Shown: one piece after another, positions 35,687-51,151 of the stretch | How the letters are laid out: the number at the start of each line of letters is the position of its first letter | Position numbering within the stretch: the stretch's first letter is position 1 | Position numbers and translations under genes: made by a program | The notes under the pieces: generated by a model | Database searches by the model: none | What the model saw: the letters and a program-made list of their open reading frames with translations, nothing else | Told to the model about the DNA's origin: nothing | NCBI GenBank assembly: GCA_016192705.1 | Contig: JACPTQ010000044.1 | Location: 62,001 to 126,000, forward strand | DNA from: Deltaproteobacteria bacterium | GTDB lineage: Bacteria; Myxococcota; JACPTQ01 | Reading direction: 5' to 3' | Length of the DNA stretch: 64,000 bases

Positions 35687-38600
35687 CTAACTTAGTTGCC
35701 GAACCACGTCGCAGATTCGGCGAATCTCACCGTCAGGGTCTCGCCACCAGGTTGTGCTCCAAATGCGGGCGATTCTCCATCCCTTGCTTTCGAGGAATCT
35801 CTGTCGAGCGATATCACGCTCGCGAACGCTTCTTCCGCTATGAAACTTGGCACCGTCGCATTCGATCCCGAGGCAATATCGAGTCGGATTAGCCGGATCA
35901 CGCACAGCGAGGTCGATTCGATACCCGCAGAGCCCGACCTGTGTATCGACTTCAAGGCCCTTTGCGACAAGGGCCTCATAAATCTGTTCTTCAAGAGGAG
36001 AGTCGAACCATTTGACTGCGGTCTGGTCGCCTACTTGGATTGCGGGATTCACGTCGGCGAGGATTTTTCTTGCGACTTTCGTATTTTTTTCGGACACGGC
36101 CTTTGCGTACTCGAGATATTGCCGAAACCGCACGCGTCCAAGCCCCGACTTTTTTCCTCGGCCAGCGGCGTCACCGTCGGTGGGGATGAAACTCGGGTCG
36201 AAAGAGCAGACGACAAAAACTGCTTCTTTTGCTCGGGTGATGGCGACGTTAAGTCTGTTTTCGCCCCCGCTCGCACTGAGCGGCCCGAACTGCAATCGCA
36301 GCTCTTTACGCTCTTCTACTTTTCCCTGCTTATTCTTTTTCTTCACAAGGACCGGAGCGTATCCGACGCTGAAGATGATGACGTCGCGTTCGTCGCCTTG
36401 AATGTTCTCAATGTTCTTCACAATCGGCCGTTCATCTATTTGCTCTTTCGCCTCTGCCTCCTGGTAGTACGCAGCGAAATCGCCGTCCATCTCCTTTCTC
36501 CGCTTGATCTCCTGTTCAATGGCCGCTTGTTGATGAATATTGAAGGTGATGATGCCAATGCTCCTGAACGATTCTTCAGCCGACGAGCGAAGCTGATCCG
36601 CCATAATGTCTACCGCGATCTTGGCTTCGACGAGATTCCACTTCCCGCGCCGATTCTGCGTTCCAAACCCACGTTGTCTGGCCGAATCAACGGTGTACGG
36701 CAGCGCCACCGCGTCCTCCCAGCGCCCCTCAACTTGCATCCACCGGATTGGGGGTGCCGACTCAGCGCCGCACAAGACATTGGCGCCGACCTGAAGTCCG
36801 CCGCCGTAAAACGCCTGATTACTGAACTCGATTAATTCTTGGTGGTTGCTCCGATAATGCCAGGAAAGAGCGCTGGTGCCTGCAAAGCGCTTCGCGAGGC
36901 TAAGGAGGCTATCGGCCTTCAAAGTTTCCCGCACTTCCGTCCGATCAATATCACCCTCGATTCCATTATTCGCGTCGACTTCTTCATCGTCGTCAGCCGT
37001 CATTGACTCGAAAAAATGGCTTGGCGGCATCTGCTCCTCGTCTCCCGCGACCACGATTCTCTTTCCTCGAAACGCTACTGGAAGGCTTCGCTCGGCGGTG
37101 AGCTGAGACGCTTCGTCAAATACGACGAGGTCGAAGACGCTTTCCTCGAATGGAAAAACTTCCGCTGCGGCCTCAGGCGTCGCAAGCCAGCACGGCGCAA
37201 CGCTAAGCACTGCGGGGCGATACAATGAAAAAAGGGCGCGGAGTGGTTTTCGCGCCCGCTTTTTTGAAAGCTCATGGACGAACTTACTCCACCTGGAAGC
37301 ATCCCCAGCGTGGCAGGCGATAATCTTGTTCCGGTGTTCTTGGACAAGGTTGTGCGCGACAACGGACAGCTTTTCATCGAGTTTCTGTTGCAACTCAGAT
37401 CGGAGCCGCTCGTAATTCTTGAGCGGATTTCCACGAATGTCTGGGTGCTTATTCTCGGCTTCATCAATCCAGCCGAGAAGTACTGTTTGTTCGATTTGCG
37501 GGGACCAGTCTTCGCCGGCTTTTAGTCGCGCTGCGCACTCCGCGAAAACGGGCGCAAGCGGACCTATCTCCTTGATGCTCAGATCATAATCTTGGATGTC
37601 GTAGAAGTGTTTCTTAACGAAGGCCAGCGTACCCTGAAGAGTCTCTATGGCCTTGGGCGGATCACCAAGCGCCGAAAGGACGCCGTCGATCCATTGTGGT
37701 TCCCAAAACTGGCTCAGCGCGCGAACCGCGGCCTTTAGTTCTTCGGCTCGCTCGATTGCCGCCCGCCATTCCGGAAACGGGACCGGCGGACGACACATCT
37801 TTGTGTTGGCTATGATTGATTTGGAACGGTACCAACGCGGCAGAAAGCCGCGATACCACCGCAACCCGATAGCATCACTCACGGTGATAGCCCAGACTAC
37901 CTGTTCCCGTTGCGAATCGTCGTGGATGTTCCAGGTCGTTGCCGCGCGGCGCAGAAGGTCAATGGCCCGCTCGAATTGTTGGAGTTGGAGCAGTTTCTCG
38001 TTGTTCGACAGGCTACCCCATTTTTTCCTCAGGTAGACCGGTGATGCAGTCCGATCGAATCGGTCGAATCCGTTGGCGAGTCTCTTGGCAAGGGCGCAGG
38101 CTTTTTCGAGAGCCGAGACGTTTTCGATGATGTCATCTGGAACCCTGATATAGGGCCGGAACCCCGTCTTTGCTTTCCGATAGATTTCCCAGAGTTGCGT
38201 GCCGTGAAATTGGGAATGTAAGGGCTGTGTGATTCTGCGAATCGCCTTAATCCTGTCGTCGATTTCGAGGCTCAGCGCGGCCGTACTGGACGTGGTCGAC
38301 GCACCCCTCGTTGTCGTCTCAACGACGTGGGTCAGCTTGGAGTAAATGCCAGCGCGGTCGGTAGTTTCATCGTGAAGGATATAGGCTATTCCTGACAGCC
38401 CGACCTCGTGCAGTCGCCGATACACGACATCGAGAGCGACGCGTTTTTGACAGCAGACAAGGACACGTTGACCTCGGCCGACGGCATTCGCAATGAGATT
38501 CACGATCACCTGGGACTTTCCCGTGCCCGGGGGACCATGGACAACAGTGCAGTCGTCGGATTGCGCCCGAACGAGAATAGCCTCCTGGGACGGATCGCTG

Positions 38601-39629
38601 GGGACGACGCCGTCGAATTCGCGATCGGGGATGGAATCTAAATCAAGTTCGATCCCGTTCACTACGTCTGTTGAAGATGCCGGATTTCTGCGTTCTTTTC
38701 CGCCATCGGTGAAGCCCAAGAGCTTGTTAACCACCGGGTGCCCTAAATCATCTTGTTCAGCGAGGCCAAGCAACTTCTCGAGATCCGCGTGAAGGGAAGT
38801 GCTTGACTGCCGAAAGATGCCAAGGACCGAGTAGCTAACCAGGGCAAGCGGGGTCTCGCCATATGCCCCGCAGCCGGTTTCGTCCTTCAGGTCTGGAATA
38901 CGATCAAATGGCTCATAAGGGCGCGCCTGAACATGAATCCCTGCTTCGGCGAGGATTGATGTAATCTGCGAAAAAGCTTTCGCCCCATCCACAGAATCAT
39001 CGTCCGTTAGTCTTCCTAATATCTCGTCGCGAAACTGATCCGCTATGCTGACACCGCAATGCTTCTGTACTGCCCTCACGAGGGCGTCATTGGGGGTAAC
39101 TTCGCCGGCCGCACTAAGAAACCAGCCCGACTGTTCATGCGCTACCGCCGCAGGAATAAGTATGAGAGGGGCTCTCACCAGAAAATCCTTGGACAGCCAA
39201 CCTTCCAGCCAAGCAAGCCCTACGAACAAATTGCTCTTGCCGGTTTCCTCGGCAAGAGCGTCGGCTGTTCTCTTGAGGCGCCGGAGGTTCTCGCGACTTT
39301 TGTCGGCGTCCTCAGTCAAGAGTCGATCGGGGAGAAGCGAAATGTTCAAGTTGGGGCGTTGGATCGCAGTTAGAAGCGCGGAAGATAGATGCGGCAGTCG
39401 GCCGCCCAAGTCGAAACTTGATTTTTGAGTGACCTTGCGGAATTTGATGCTCGGGTTACTCTTGTCAATTCTCAGAAGGCGATCGCGAAACGTTTTGAGG
39501 ATTTGAGCAACGTCGGCGCGGGATCGGCCGGCTGTAACGCTCGCGCGACTCGGAGAAAAGGTTGTCGCGCCGTTCTGAAGGTGGAGACGCTCGGCTGGAA
39601 CAAAGCCGTCTCCCTCCATTCGTTGATCT

Positions 39630-39640
<11 letters not shown>
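35687..39640 (-). CDS. SF1 helicase with C-terminal Vsr/MTES_1575-like nuclease domain
   Basis: A 1317-residue protein. The N-terminal region (about 45-160) resembles DUF4011 ([16 protein letters not shown]). The helicase has Walker [18 protein letters not shown] near 370, [16 protein letters not shown] near 840, [47 protein letters not shown] and [15 protein letters not shown], i.e. the DNA2/NAM7 branch. The last 100 residues form a PD-(D/E)XK-like nuclease: [48 protein letters not shown]. The ATG overlaps the hsdR stop by 11 bp, making it the fifth gene of the RM operon. Similar architectures occur in defence islands; I infer DNA-targeting antiphage activity. Confidence 0.88.
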
Positions 39641-42721
<3,081 letters not shown>

Positions 42722-42725
<4 letters not shown>

Positions 42726-43798
42726 GCCGTGTCCCCCTTGGCCCCCACTCTGCGCTTTAGCCAGATCTCGTCCGCGCCCTCGTTTTTCACACCTTCCTGA
42801 ATCGCCTCGACCGCCTTCTGGGAGTAACGCTTGAACACGGCTTTGCCGATCTTGATCTCCCTGTAGCTCTCGGTCTGGCTGCGAAGCCCGAGGTGATCCA
42901 CGACAGCCAGAGCCTTCGGCATCGTCAAACCGACCTTCTCGGCAAGCTGCTTCGCGCCGAGACTGTAGAAGCCCAGTTCATCGACGCGCCTTACGGCGAC
43001 GACCGAAGCGCCAGGAGTCCCTTCGGCCACCAGTTGGATGGGGACACCCGCTTTCTTTGACAACCGCAAGGAAAGGCTCGGTCCCGTGCCATCTGCCGCG
43101 ATCTCGACGGCCGCGGCACCGCGGAATACGTCGGTCCAAGCGCGGCCCTGCGAGACCTCCGTGCCGATCCGCCGCAGGTCCGCATTGCTGGGCTGGCCCT
43201 TCTCGCCCTGGATCGAGGCGTCCAGAATCGCTAGTGGGCGGATGCGCGCCAAGGCTTCGAGTCTTCTCCGCCGGCCCGGCTTCAATAGTTTCTTGATCTC
43301 GCAGACCTCGGACTCGAACAACGTCGCCAGTTCGGTGGGAGGGGCAGTCGAGACCGGAAGCACGCGGGTCGGCAGGTGGGAGGTGAAATCCTGGTCGAAA
43401 ACGCTCTTCAGCAGGTCCCGGAACAGAGTAACGCCCGACTGGACGTGCACGTATAGCTGGCCCTCCGAGATGTCGAGCAGGTGGTGCTGGGCCGCGTCCC
43501 GTAGTCCGTTGATCGTCCGGAGAACAAGCGCCTGCTCCTCGCTCAGGTACTTGATCGTCCCATCGCTTAGGGAACGTCGCACACAGGCATCGAAGCCGAT
43601 CGTCCCCTTAGCGCGCCGCTCACGAATGCGACCCATGCGGTGCAGAATCGCGGCCTTCATTAGCATCTCGAAGGCGTGATCGATCTGGATCAGCGTGCTG
43701 CTCACACGCCCACGGTCGTGGGGCCGGTTGAAGAGCTCGATGCTCAGCATAATCGAGTCGCACGCCTTCGCGAGAAGGAGTCTGGCCTCTCGTTTCAT
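42722..43798 (-). CDS. DUF3644-like HEPN protein embedded in the type I RM operon
   Basis: A 358-residue protein. Residues about 5-135 match the DUF3644 pattern ([58 protein letters not shown]). The last segment contains Arg100-x4-His105, the RNase signature of HEPN domains. The remainder (about 150-358) is of unknown fold and includes a predicted helix-turn-helix-like stretch ([21 protein letters not shown]). The ATG at 43798 overlaps the hsdS stop by 4 bp and the end overlaps hsdR by 4 bp. By family it may act as an abortive-infection RNase tied to restriction; this is inference. Confidence 0.78.
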
Positions 43799-45034
43799 GA
43801 GCCGATCTTCTCCATGAACCGCGTGGCCTGCTCCAGCCGCAGCTCGCCGGAGATGAGCTTGGGCAGCAGTGCGTCGCGCAGAACAGCGAGGGTGCGGGAT
43901 TCGCGGTGCGACGCGTGTTCCTTGAGGCGCAGCGAGTGGACCACGGCGCAAAACTCGTCCAGTATTTGGTCCGGGGCACACACGACCTGCAAAGAGGCCA
44001 TCGACGAGTTGGGAATGAATGGCTGTGCCGAACCCGTGCGCATTCCATCGAACTCGGTCATGAGCATTGCCTGCAGCACAAACTCGGGCCAGCGCTTCGG
44101 AACAACTGAGCTCGCATTGTTGTTTATCCACGCGCCGCTGTAGGTCCAGTGAACAGATCCGCAGTAAGCGCCGACGCGACCGAACGCGATCACGAACCCG
44201 TCGTGCGTTGTTCGATCCGCAAAACCCATAATCCCGTTGGCTCCAAACACTGGGAACGGCCCAATCGGCTGACACGCCACGGTGGTAAGCTGCTTGCCAC
44301 CGTGTATTGCAGCGAGGTCATCAAGCTGCGATACCCCCCACCCGTCTGGAATCTCCCCCAACTCGGATTCCACGAACTCGCTCGGGAAGAGCTTCGACGT
44401 CGCGGCGTCCATCCCCGTCGGTTGGTGGCCCGCGGCTTTCGCGCGAACGGGGTCGAAGTCGACGAACCACGACCTGAAGAGTGCCCGTGCCATCGCTTCG
44501 AGCGTCTCGTTCATCCGCCGGTTCAGCTCGATATTGTCGTCGAGCGTGCCGAGGATGTGGGCGATCGCGCGCTGCTCGCGGAGTGGAGGCAACGGAATTC
44601 GAACCTCCTTCAAGTCCCGAAGGTTTATCACCTGCTGGACCGACCCCATCGTCTGAGCCCCGAGGCCGGCCTGACCGATCGGCGAGGAGAGAAAGTACTT
44701 GATGAATATCGCGTCGACTTCCTTTCTCAGTCGAACCAGGCCGACCTGCCGAGCGATGTTGGCCCCGCGAAGGTTGTCAGGAACGATCGCAACCTGGCCT
44801 GGATTACCCACAAGCGACACAAGAAGCTCACCTCCTTGCAGGAGCGTCCTCTTGTATTGTGAAGAGACCTCGGGCGCTATGGTGCGCAGCTGTTCCGTAC
44901 GGATCTGACCGCTGGCAATGTCTCCTCCGCGCACAAATGGGACGCCACCGCGATCTTGCATTCCGGGCTTCACTACCCCGTAGGTGATAGGCGTTTCGGG
45001 CTCCGTGAGATCGGAGAGCGGTATCAGCGGCCAC

Positions 45035-45045
<11 letters not shown>
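43795..45045 (-). CDS. hsdS: Type I restriction-modification specificity subunit
   Basis: A 416-residue HsdS with two target-recognition domains. Each ends in a helical spacer with the conserved [24 protein letters not shown]-type motif (central, about 150-175) and the C-terminal [15 protein letters not shown]. The first recognition domain begins [12 protein letters not shown] and the second [17 protein letters not shown]. The target sequence cannot be predicted by eye. It overlaps hsdM by 11 bp. Confidence 0.93.
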
Positions 45046-46615
<1,570 letters not shown>

Positions 46616-46716
46616 CCGGCCTCGCCGGTTTGCGGTTCCCGACGAACTCCGCCGCTATGGAGGCGCGCGTGTCTTCCGTCCGAAAGCCCAATGGTGAACC
46701 TTTCGCCGAATAGTGT

Positions 46717-46732
46717 ACGACGCTAGCGTCGT
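46717..46732. promoter_or_regulatory. Perfect 16-bp palindrome between hsdM and the XRE regulator
   Basis: ACGACGCTAGCGTCGT is fully self-complementary, lies 18 bp upstream of the XRE start and about 100 bp upstream of hsdM on the other strand. It is a strong candidate binding site for the XRE protein, in the way controller (C) proteins regulate RM operons. Confidence 0.6.
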
Positions 46733-46750
46733 GGCCCACAAGTCGTGTCG

Positions 46751-47029
46751 ATGGCTACGGTCATTGGTGTGATTCGACGTCGCCGCAAAGAGCGCGCGGC
46801 TCAATACGAGAGCCCGGTTTATCGCGCCATTCAGTCGCGTTTGGCGGCGAATATTGCCCGTTTACGCGGGAAACGCGCATGGTCGCAAGAAGAGGCAGCC
46901 CACCGGTCAGAAATGTCGACGCGCCTATATCAGCGGGTTGAGTCCGCGACCGATAACTTCACTCTCACAACACTTGCTCGATTGTGTAAGGGGTTTGAGG
47001 TGGATATTTCCCGTCTCTTTGTTCGATAA
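46751..47029 (+). CDS. XRE-family regulator, candidate controller protein of the RM operon
   Basis: A 92-residue protein with a single XRE helix-turn-helix ([40 protein letters not shown]). The size and divergent placement next to hsdM are like RM controller proteins. The start ATG follows a GTG in frame 6 bp upstream; either could be used. The palindrome at 46717-46732 lies directly before it. Confidence 0.8.
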   Translation: MATVIGVIRRRRKERAAQYESPVYRAIQSRLAANIARLRGKRAWSQEEAAHRSEMSTRLYQRVESATDNFTLTTLARLCKGFEVDISRLFVR

Positions 47030-47142
47030 ATGTTGAGCTCTTGTCGATGGCCCTTGTCGTTTGTCAACCGCCATAACGCTTGAGGTTCCCCCTGCATGTG
47101 CGACCTTATCGCGAGCGATACTTTGGCGCATCCGCAGTTTCG

Positions 47143-47406
47143 TCACAGTCCGCGGTAAACGTCGCGCCGATGGCCGATTCGCACGACGAGGACCGTCACT
47201 GCGCGGTCATCGATTCGATAGACCACTCTGTAGTCGCCGACGCGCGCACGCCAGACGCCCGTCACGCCCTGTAGCGGCTTTGCGCCATGTGGGCGCGGAG
47301 AAGCGGTGAGGCTGTCAATCAACTCGCGGATTCGCCGCGCCGCGTCCTTGGGTAGTCGGCTGAGGGCGCGAAGCGCGGAAGAAGCGATGCTGACGATGTA
47401 AGCCAC
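47143..47406 (-). CDS. RelE/ParE-family toxin
   Basis: An 87-residue RelE-fold protein. IASSALRALSRLPKDAARRI is the paired N-terminal helices, and GVWRARVGDYRVVYRIDD and VLVVRIGHRRDVYR are the central and C-terminal strands. The Arg residues and the terminal RDVYR motif are those of ribosome-dependent RelE mRNases. It lies 3 bp after the Phd/YefM-like antitoxin. Confidence 0.87.
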   Translation of the reverse strand: MAYIVSIASSALRALSRLPKDAARRIRELIDSLTASPRPHGAKPLQGVTGVWRARVGDYRVVYRIDDRAVTVLVVRIGHRRDVYRGL

Positions 47407-47409
47407 GAA

Positions 47410-47685
47410 CTACAGCTTCAGTTTCTTGCGCGCCTCACTCCAGGGGATCAGCTTCTCCTTTTTCGCCGCAACGCGTGCCAATACGCGCCGCGCGGCCACC
47501 GAATCGTGCCGATCCTCAATCTCCTCCAAGGCACTCAAATCCTCAATCGGTATGAGTGCCGCAACTTGCTTTCCATGCCGTTCGAGGACGATTCGCTCCT
47601 TGCCATACGCGACGCGATTCAAGGTGTCCGCAAAATCCTCTCGAATCTCGCTGGTCGTCAAAGCCCTCGCTGATGTGCGTGCCAT
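47410..47685 (-). CDS. Phd/YefM-type antitoxin
   Basis: A 91-residue protein. LTTSEIREDFADTLNRVAYG and RIVLERHGKQVAALIPIEDL form the DNA-binding Phd/YefM domain, and the basic C-terminal helix (ARVAAKKEKLIPWSEARKKL) should wrap the toxin. AAAGG precedes the ATG, and a TATAAT lies about 35 bp upstream on the same strand. Confidence 0.87.
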   Translation of the reverse strand: MARTSARALTTSEIREDFADTLNRVAYGKERIVLERHGKQVAALIPIEDLSALEEIEDRHDSVAARRVLARVAAKKEKLIPWSEARKKLKL

Positions 47686-47750
47686 CCTTTAATCCTCTAA
47701 TTCATATATTTTGTACGTATTATACTGATAAGGCAATGGTCAAATTGGTT

Positions 47751-48731
47751 TCACTCGCCGTAGCGCAAGAGCGTCCCGTTCGCGCGCGCGATCACGGCGC
47801 GGCGGAGTTTGTCGGGTTCGAGGACGGTCGCGTCGCCGCCGAACGAGGCGACCCAAGCGGCGAGTTGGTCGAGCCCCGAGACTTCGAGCGTGACTTTGAT
47901 CGCGCCGCCTTTGAGATCGCGTATCGTTTGAGACGGGTGGTATGTGCGTTCCCGCAGGTATCGCGCCGCGCGGCGCTCAAAGCGGATGTGCGCCACGAAA
48001 GGCTTTCCGCGAAACATCTTAAACGCCGATGCGAGGTGGCGCTCCGGGTCGTACCCCTCCTGAACCTCGAACGTTTCGGTCAGCGCCTTCGCGCTTCGAA
48101 CTCGGTCAACCACAAACTGCCGCACATCGCGCCGCCGGTGACAGTAGGCAATCAAGTAAATCGTGCCGCCATGAAGGTGCAGCGTATACGGGTCGACGAT
48201 TCGCCGGGCCACGCGACTCGAAGAAAACGACTCGTAGACGATGTCGACCTGTCGCCGCAGGCGCGTCGCCTCGTGCAGCGATGCAAGTATCGCCGCCTTC
48301 TTCTCGTAATTGTGCCGCTTCGTCGCGCTCACACCAAGGATACCCGCCGCGCTCCGCGCGTAATCGAGCGCCTCGGGCGACAGCGTTCCGCGCACTTTCT
48401 CGAACGCCGATTTCATCGCGTCGGCGAAAAACGTTCCGTGAAAGCTCCTGACGAGGTCCCCTGCAAGCGCGAGTGCCGCGGCTTCTTTGACGTTGAGCGG
48501 CAGCGCCTTGACGAAACGATACCCCTCGACGAACCGCCATCGCGCGACCCCTGATTCCGCGTCACTGAAAATCGGGAAGCCGGCTTCTTGAAGCGCCGCA
48601 AGGTCTCGGTACACCGTTCGCTCCGTAACGCGCAGCTCTTCGCGAAGCTCATCGATGGTCAAGCCGTTCTGATGATGGTCGAGGCTCGTGATGAGTTGCC
48701 ACGTTCGTGTCAGTTGTGCCTCGCGTGCCAC
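47751..48731 (-). CDS. WYL-domain transcriptional regulator
   Basis: A 326-residue protein with an N-terminal DeoR-type winged helix (LTIDELREELRVTERTVYRDLAAL). A helical linker and a WYL domain follow (VDIVYESFSSSRVARRIVDPYTLHLHGGTIYLIAYCHRR), then a WCX-type C-terminus (IKVTLEVSGLDQLAAWVASFG). WYL domains bind nucleic acid or nucleotide ligands and often repress defence genes. It follows the Phd/RelE pair; the start is a GTG. Its targets are not apparent from the sequence. Confidence 0.88.
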   Translation of the reverse strand: MAREAQLTRTWQLITSLDHHQNGLTIDELREELRVTERTVYRDLAALQEAGFPIFSDAESGVARWRFVEGYRFVKALPLNVKEAAALALAGDLVRSFHGTFFADAMKSAFEKVRGTLSPEALDYARSAAGILGVSATKRHNYEKKAAILASLHEATRLRRQVDIVYESFSSSRVARRIVDPYTLHLHGGTIYLIAYCHRRRDVRQFVVDRVRSAKALTETFEVQEGYDPERHLASAFKMFRGKPFVAHIRFERRAARYLRERTYHPSQTIRDLKGGAIKVTLEVSGLDQLAAWVASFGGDATVLEPDKLRRAVIARANGTLLRYGE

Positions 48732-48818
48732 GCGCCAATTTTCCGATCCGGCGCTACGAAGCGCAAATTCCTGAACTCCTCAATCTGTTGTTCGGGCACT
48801 TCCTTTACGCGGCACACC

Positions 48819-49805
48819 TCACGACGATGTGCTCTGTTCCCAAGTCAGCTCAATCGACTCGCCGAGCTCGATTCGTGCGTTCGCGTCGAGCGGCGCCTGG
48901 TCGAACCCCCAACCATTGACGAGCGATCCGTTCTGGGACGCGAGATCGACGGCGAAATACCGTGCCGTCGCCGCCGCCGCCCCGTCTCGGACGATCGCAA
49001 GGTGCGGCTCTGAAATCGACGGGAGGTCGTAGCCCATCGCTGCGAGCGAACGTCTGCCGATTACGACTCCCTCGGCGTCCGGCGGGACCCCGACGACGCG
49101 AGAGACGCCACCCTGGTCTCCGCTAAGTCGCAGAACGGCAGCCACCCCAGCGTTCGCCGAAGGCCACGCGAGCGCATCAATGGGAATGAGCCCGCGAGTC
49201 AGTTCGTTGCCAGCCGCCGGTTTCGCGCATGACCGGCAGCGCCCCTTTAAGTAAATGCAGCCGCACTTCAATTTCTCCCAGGTGTCGGCCGCCGAAGTTC
49301 GCCAGGCCCGACGCCGGACAGGCAAGAAGAGGATTTCTGTCCTGGAAGTGCGGATCGCGAACCGCCGGCTGTGTGCGTGACGGAATGAGCGATTCTCGGA
49401 AGCAAACTCGTTTCGAGAGTCTCCTTCGTGGAGAAGGAATACCGACACGTCGTCCTCGCGTGAGTCGTTCGCCGTGTAGCGTGCGAGCAGGTGGCGTGCC
49501 GAAATGCCGGGGTCGCCGTCAGGTAGCTGAAGGTCGCATCGGTTGCTCGTGCCGATGGTGAAAAATACGGGTGACGCTGAAACCTGCCGGAAGCGCGGAT
49601 AATAAGAGGTCACGTCTTCGCGGGTGGCCGCGATTTGGAGGCCCTCCTCGTTGCGATCGCGGATCGAATCGAGAAGCGGCCGATGAATCTGCGAGAAGAA
49701 GGAGAAGCCGTCGACCTCCAAAAGGGCGGCGTCGCTCGGTTTCTCGGTTTTCTCGTCGAGGCAATCGGTCGGGATGGCGGCTGTCGTTTCACGCTTGGTG
49801 CTCAA
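48819..49805 (-). CDS. Double FHA-domain protein with central cysteine cluster
   Basis: A 328-residue protein. The first FHA core is TIGTSNRCDLQL...ISARH (residues 83-105), and the second is VIGRRSLAAMG...SEPHLAIV...SQNGSLVNG (248-298). Between them are four cysteines in C-x-C-x6-C-x2-C spacing (181-193) that could bind zinc. FHA domains read phosphothreonine. No kinase is adjacent. AAGGAGGG seven bases upstream fixes the TTG at 49805. This is the first of a group of genes in the island that look host-like in composition. Confidence 0.78.
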   Translation of the reverse strand: MSTKRETTAAIPTDCLDEKTEKPSDAALLEVDGFSFFSQIHRPLLDSIRDRNEEGLQIAATREDVTSYYPRFRQVSASPVFFTIGTSNRCDLQLPDGDPGISARHLLARYTANDSREDDVSVFLLHEGDSRNEFASENRSFRHAHSRRFAIRTSRTEILFLPVRRRAWRTSAADTWEKLKCGCIYLKGRCRSCAKPAAGNELTRGLIPIDALAWPSANAGVAAVLRLSGDQGGVSRVVGVPPDAEGVVIGRRSLAAMGYDLPSISEPHLAIVRDGAAAATARYFAVDLASQNGSLVNGWGFDQAPLDANARIELGESIELTWEQSTSS

Positions 49806-49880
49806 GTTCTGGCCCTCCTTGTGGCGTGATACTAGCGGGCGCAACTGACAGATCGGGTCAGCGAGGACGCGACCACGAAT

Positions 49881-51068
49881 TCATGCGGCCTCGCGCGAGT
49901 CGCAGGCATAGATGGCGCAGGCGCGGTTGTATTGCCAGCACTCGATGTGATGCGGCGTTCCGCATCGCGCGCAGTTGACGGGGCGCGCGTTGAGGTCGAA
50001 GTCGCGGCCGCAGACGAGGCAGCGGGCGTGATTCGTGGCGAGCCTGAATGAGCGAACGGTGAACTCCTCTTCCGCGGCGAGTCTGGCAGCGGCACGGCGC
50101 GCGCGTGCGCGGCGAACAAAGAGCGCGGCGCCCATCGAGAGCGCGGCAAAACCAGCGATGACGAGTGTTTGCGCAACGGGACTCGCGAGCAGGTTCGCGC
50201 GAACAGGATCTGCGGGTGCGGGAGCCGGAGCAGGAGCGGCGGCGGGGACAGGAGCGGGTGCGGAAACGGGGTCGGGCGCGGCTGAAAGCGGCGACACGGT
50301 CGCGAGCTGAGTTGGTGCTTGCGTTGCTTTGACGAGCGGGCGGAGCTTGTCCGCAAGTTCTCTGGCCTTCGTGGCGTCCTTTAAGTGAGGCGGATAGGCG
50401 CGTGCGATGGCGAACGCGGTCTCGGGCGCCGACTTCTCGATCGCCTTTGCGAATCGAAACGCCTTCGCCCAAAGCACCGCAACGCGCTGCTTCCCCTCGA
50501 CGCGCGACGCTGCCTCGACGAAAAGGGTTCCTTCTCCATTCTTTAGAAGGCCTAACGCGTCTTTCATGCGCGCCTTGTCCTGTCGCTCAGCGAGACGCGT
50601 TCGCGCGAGCGCGCACCACACGACCTTTGACCCGCCGATCGCTTCGGCCTCGCGGCAGCGTGTCTCGAAAGAGTCGAACCTTTTCTTCGCGAAGTCGGCT
50701 TGCGCGACGGCAACGATGATCCTGCGGAGCCGTTGCCGTCGCTCCTTGGCACGTGGCCAGTCGTCGGGAATCGCCCGGAGCATTTTGACAGCGCGTTCGC
50801 GATCCTTCGCCTTGAGCGTCGTAGTTCGCTGAAGTGCGCGATCGACAACGGCGCGCTGCCCGCGCTTCGATCCGACCTCCGCAACATGCGGCGTTCCCTC
50901 AAGCCGTCCGACAGCTACGATCGCAGCCTTGATGTACGCCCGCTCGCGCTTTCGCGCCGCCGCCGCTTGTTCTACGGCGGATTGCGACCCGGCACTCCAG
51001 CCGCCACCCATTCCGCGCGAATCGCACGCGGCGATAAGCGCTAACACCACGAATAGCACACGCTTCAA
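49881..51068 (-). CDS. Lipoprotein-like membrane protein with a C-terminal RING-like zinc domain
   Basis: A 395-residue protein. A leader with lipobox-like LIAACDS is followed by a helical, Arg-rich domain (30-240), a Pro/Ala linker (about 265-295), a membrane helix (about 305-325) and a cytoplasmic tail. In the tail Cys350, Cys353, Cys366, Cys369, His373/374, Cys377, Cys384 and Cys389 are spaced like a treble-clef RING/PHD (Prok-RING-like) finger. The TTG start follows GGAGGAG. Whether it has ligase activity is unknown; no E1/E2-like genes were seen in the window. Confidence 0.7.
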   Translation of the reverse strand: MKRVLFVVLALIAACDSRGMGGGWSAGSQSAVEQAAAARKRERAYIKAAIVAVGRLEGTPHVAEVGSKRGQRAVVDRALQRTTTLKAKDRERAVKMLRAIPDDWPRAKERRQRLRRIIVAVAQADFAKKRFDSFETRCREAEAIGGSKVVWCALARTRLAERQDKARMKDALGLLKNGEGTLFVEAASRVEGKQRVAVLWAKAFRFAKAIEKSAPETAFAIARAYPPHLKDATKARELADKLRPLVKATQAPTQLATVSPLSAAPDPVSAPAPVPAAAPAPAPAPADPVRANLLASPVAQTLVIAGFAALSMGAALFVRRARARRAAARLAAEEEFTVRSFRLATNHARCLVCGRDFDLNARPVNCARCGTPHHIECWQYNRACAIYACDSREAA

Positions 51069-51151
51069 GACGCTGCTCCTCCAATTCGGAGTCTACATGG
51101 TCTTACTGACAGAGTAGGACAGCGCCAAGAATCGTCGCCTCCACTCCGCGC

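Noticed and set aside
43799-44275. N-terminal extension of the DUF3644-like gene into hsdS
   Set aside because: The extra 159 codons are a shadow of hsdS; the ATG overlapping the hsdS stop by 4 bp fits the operon style and the domain start.
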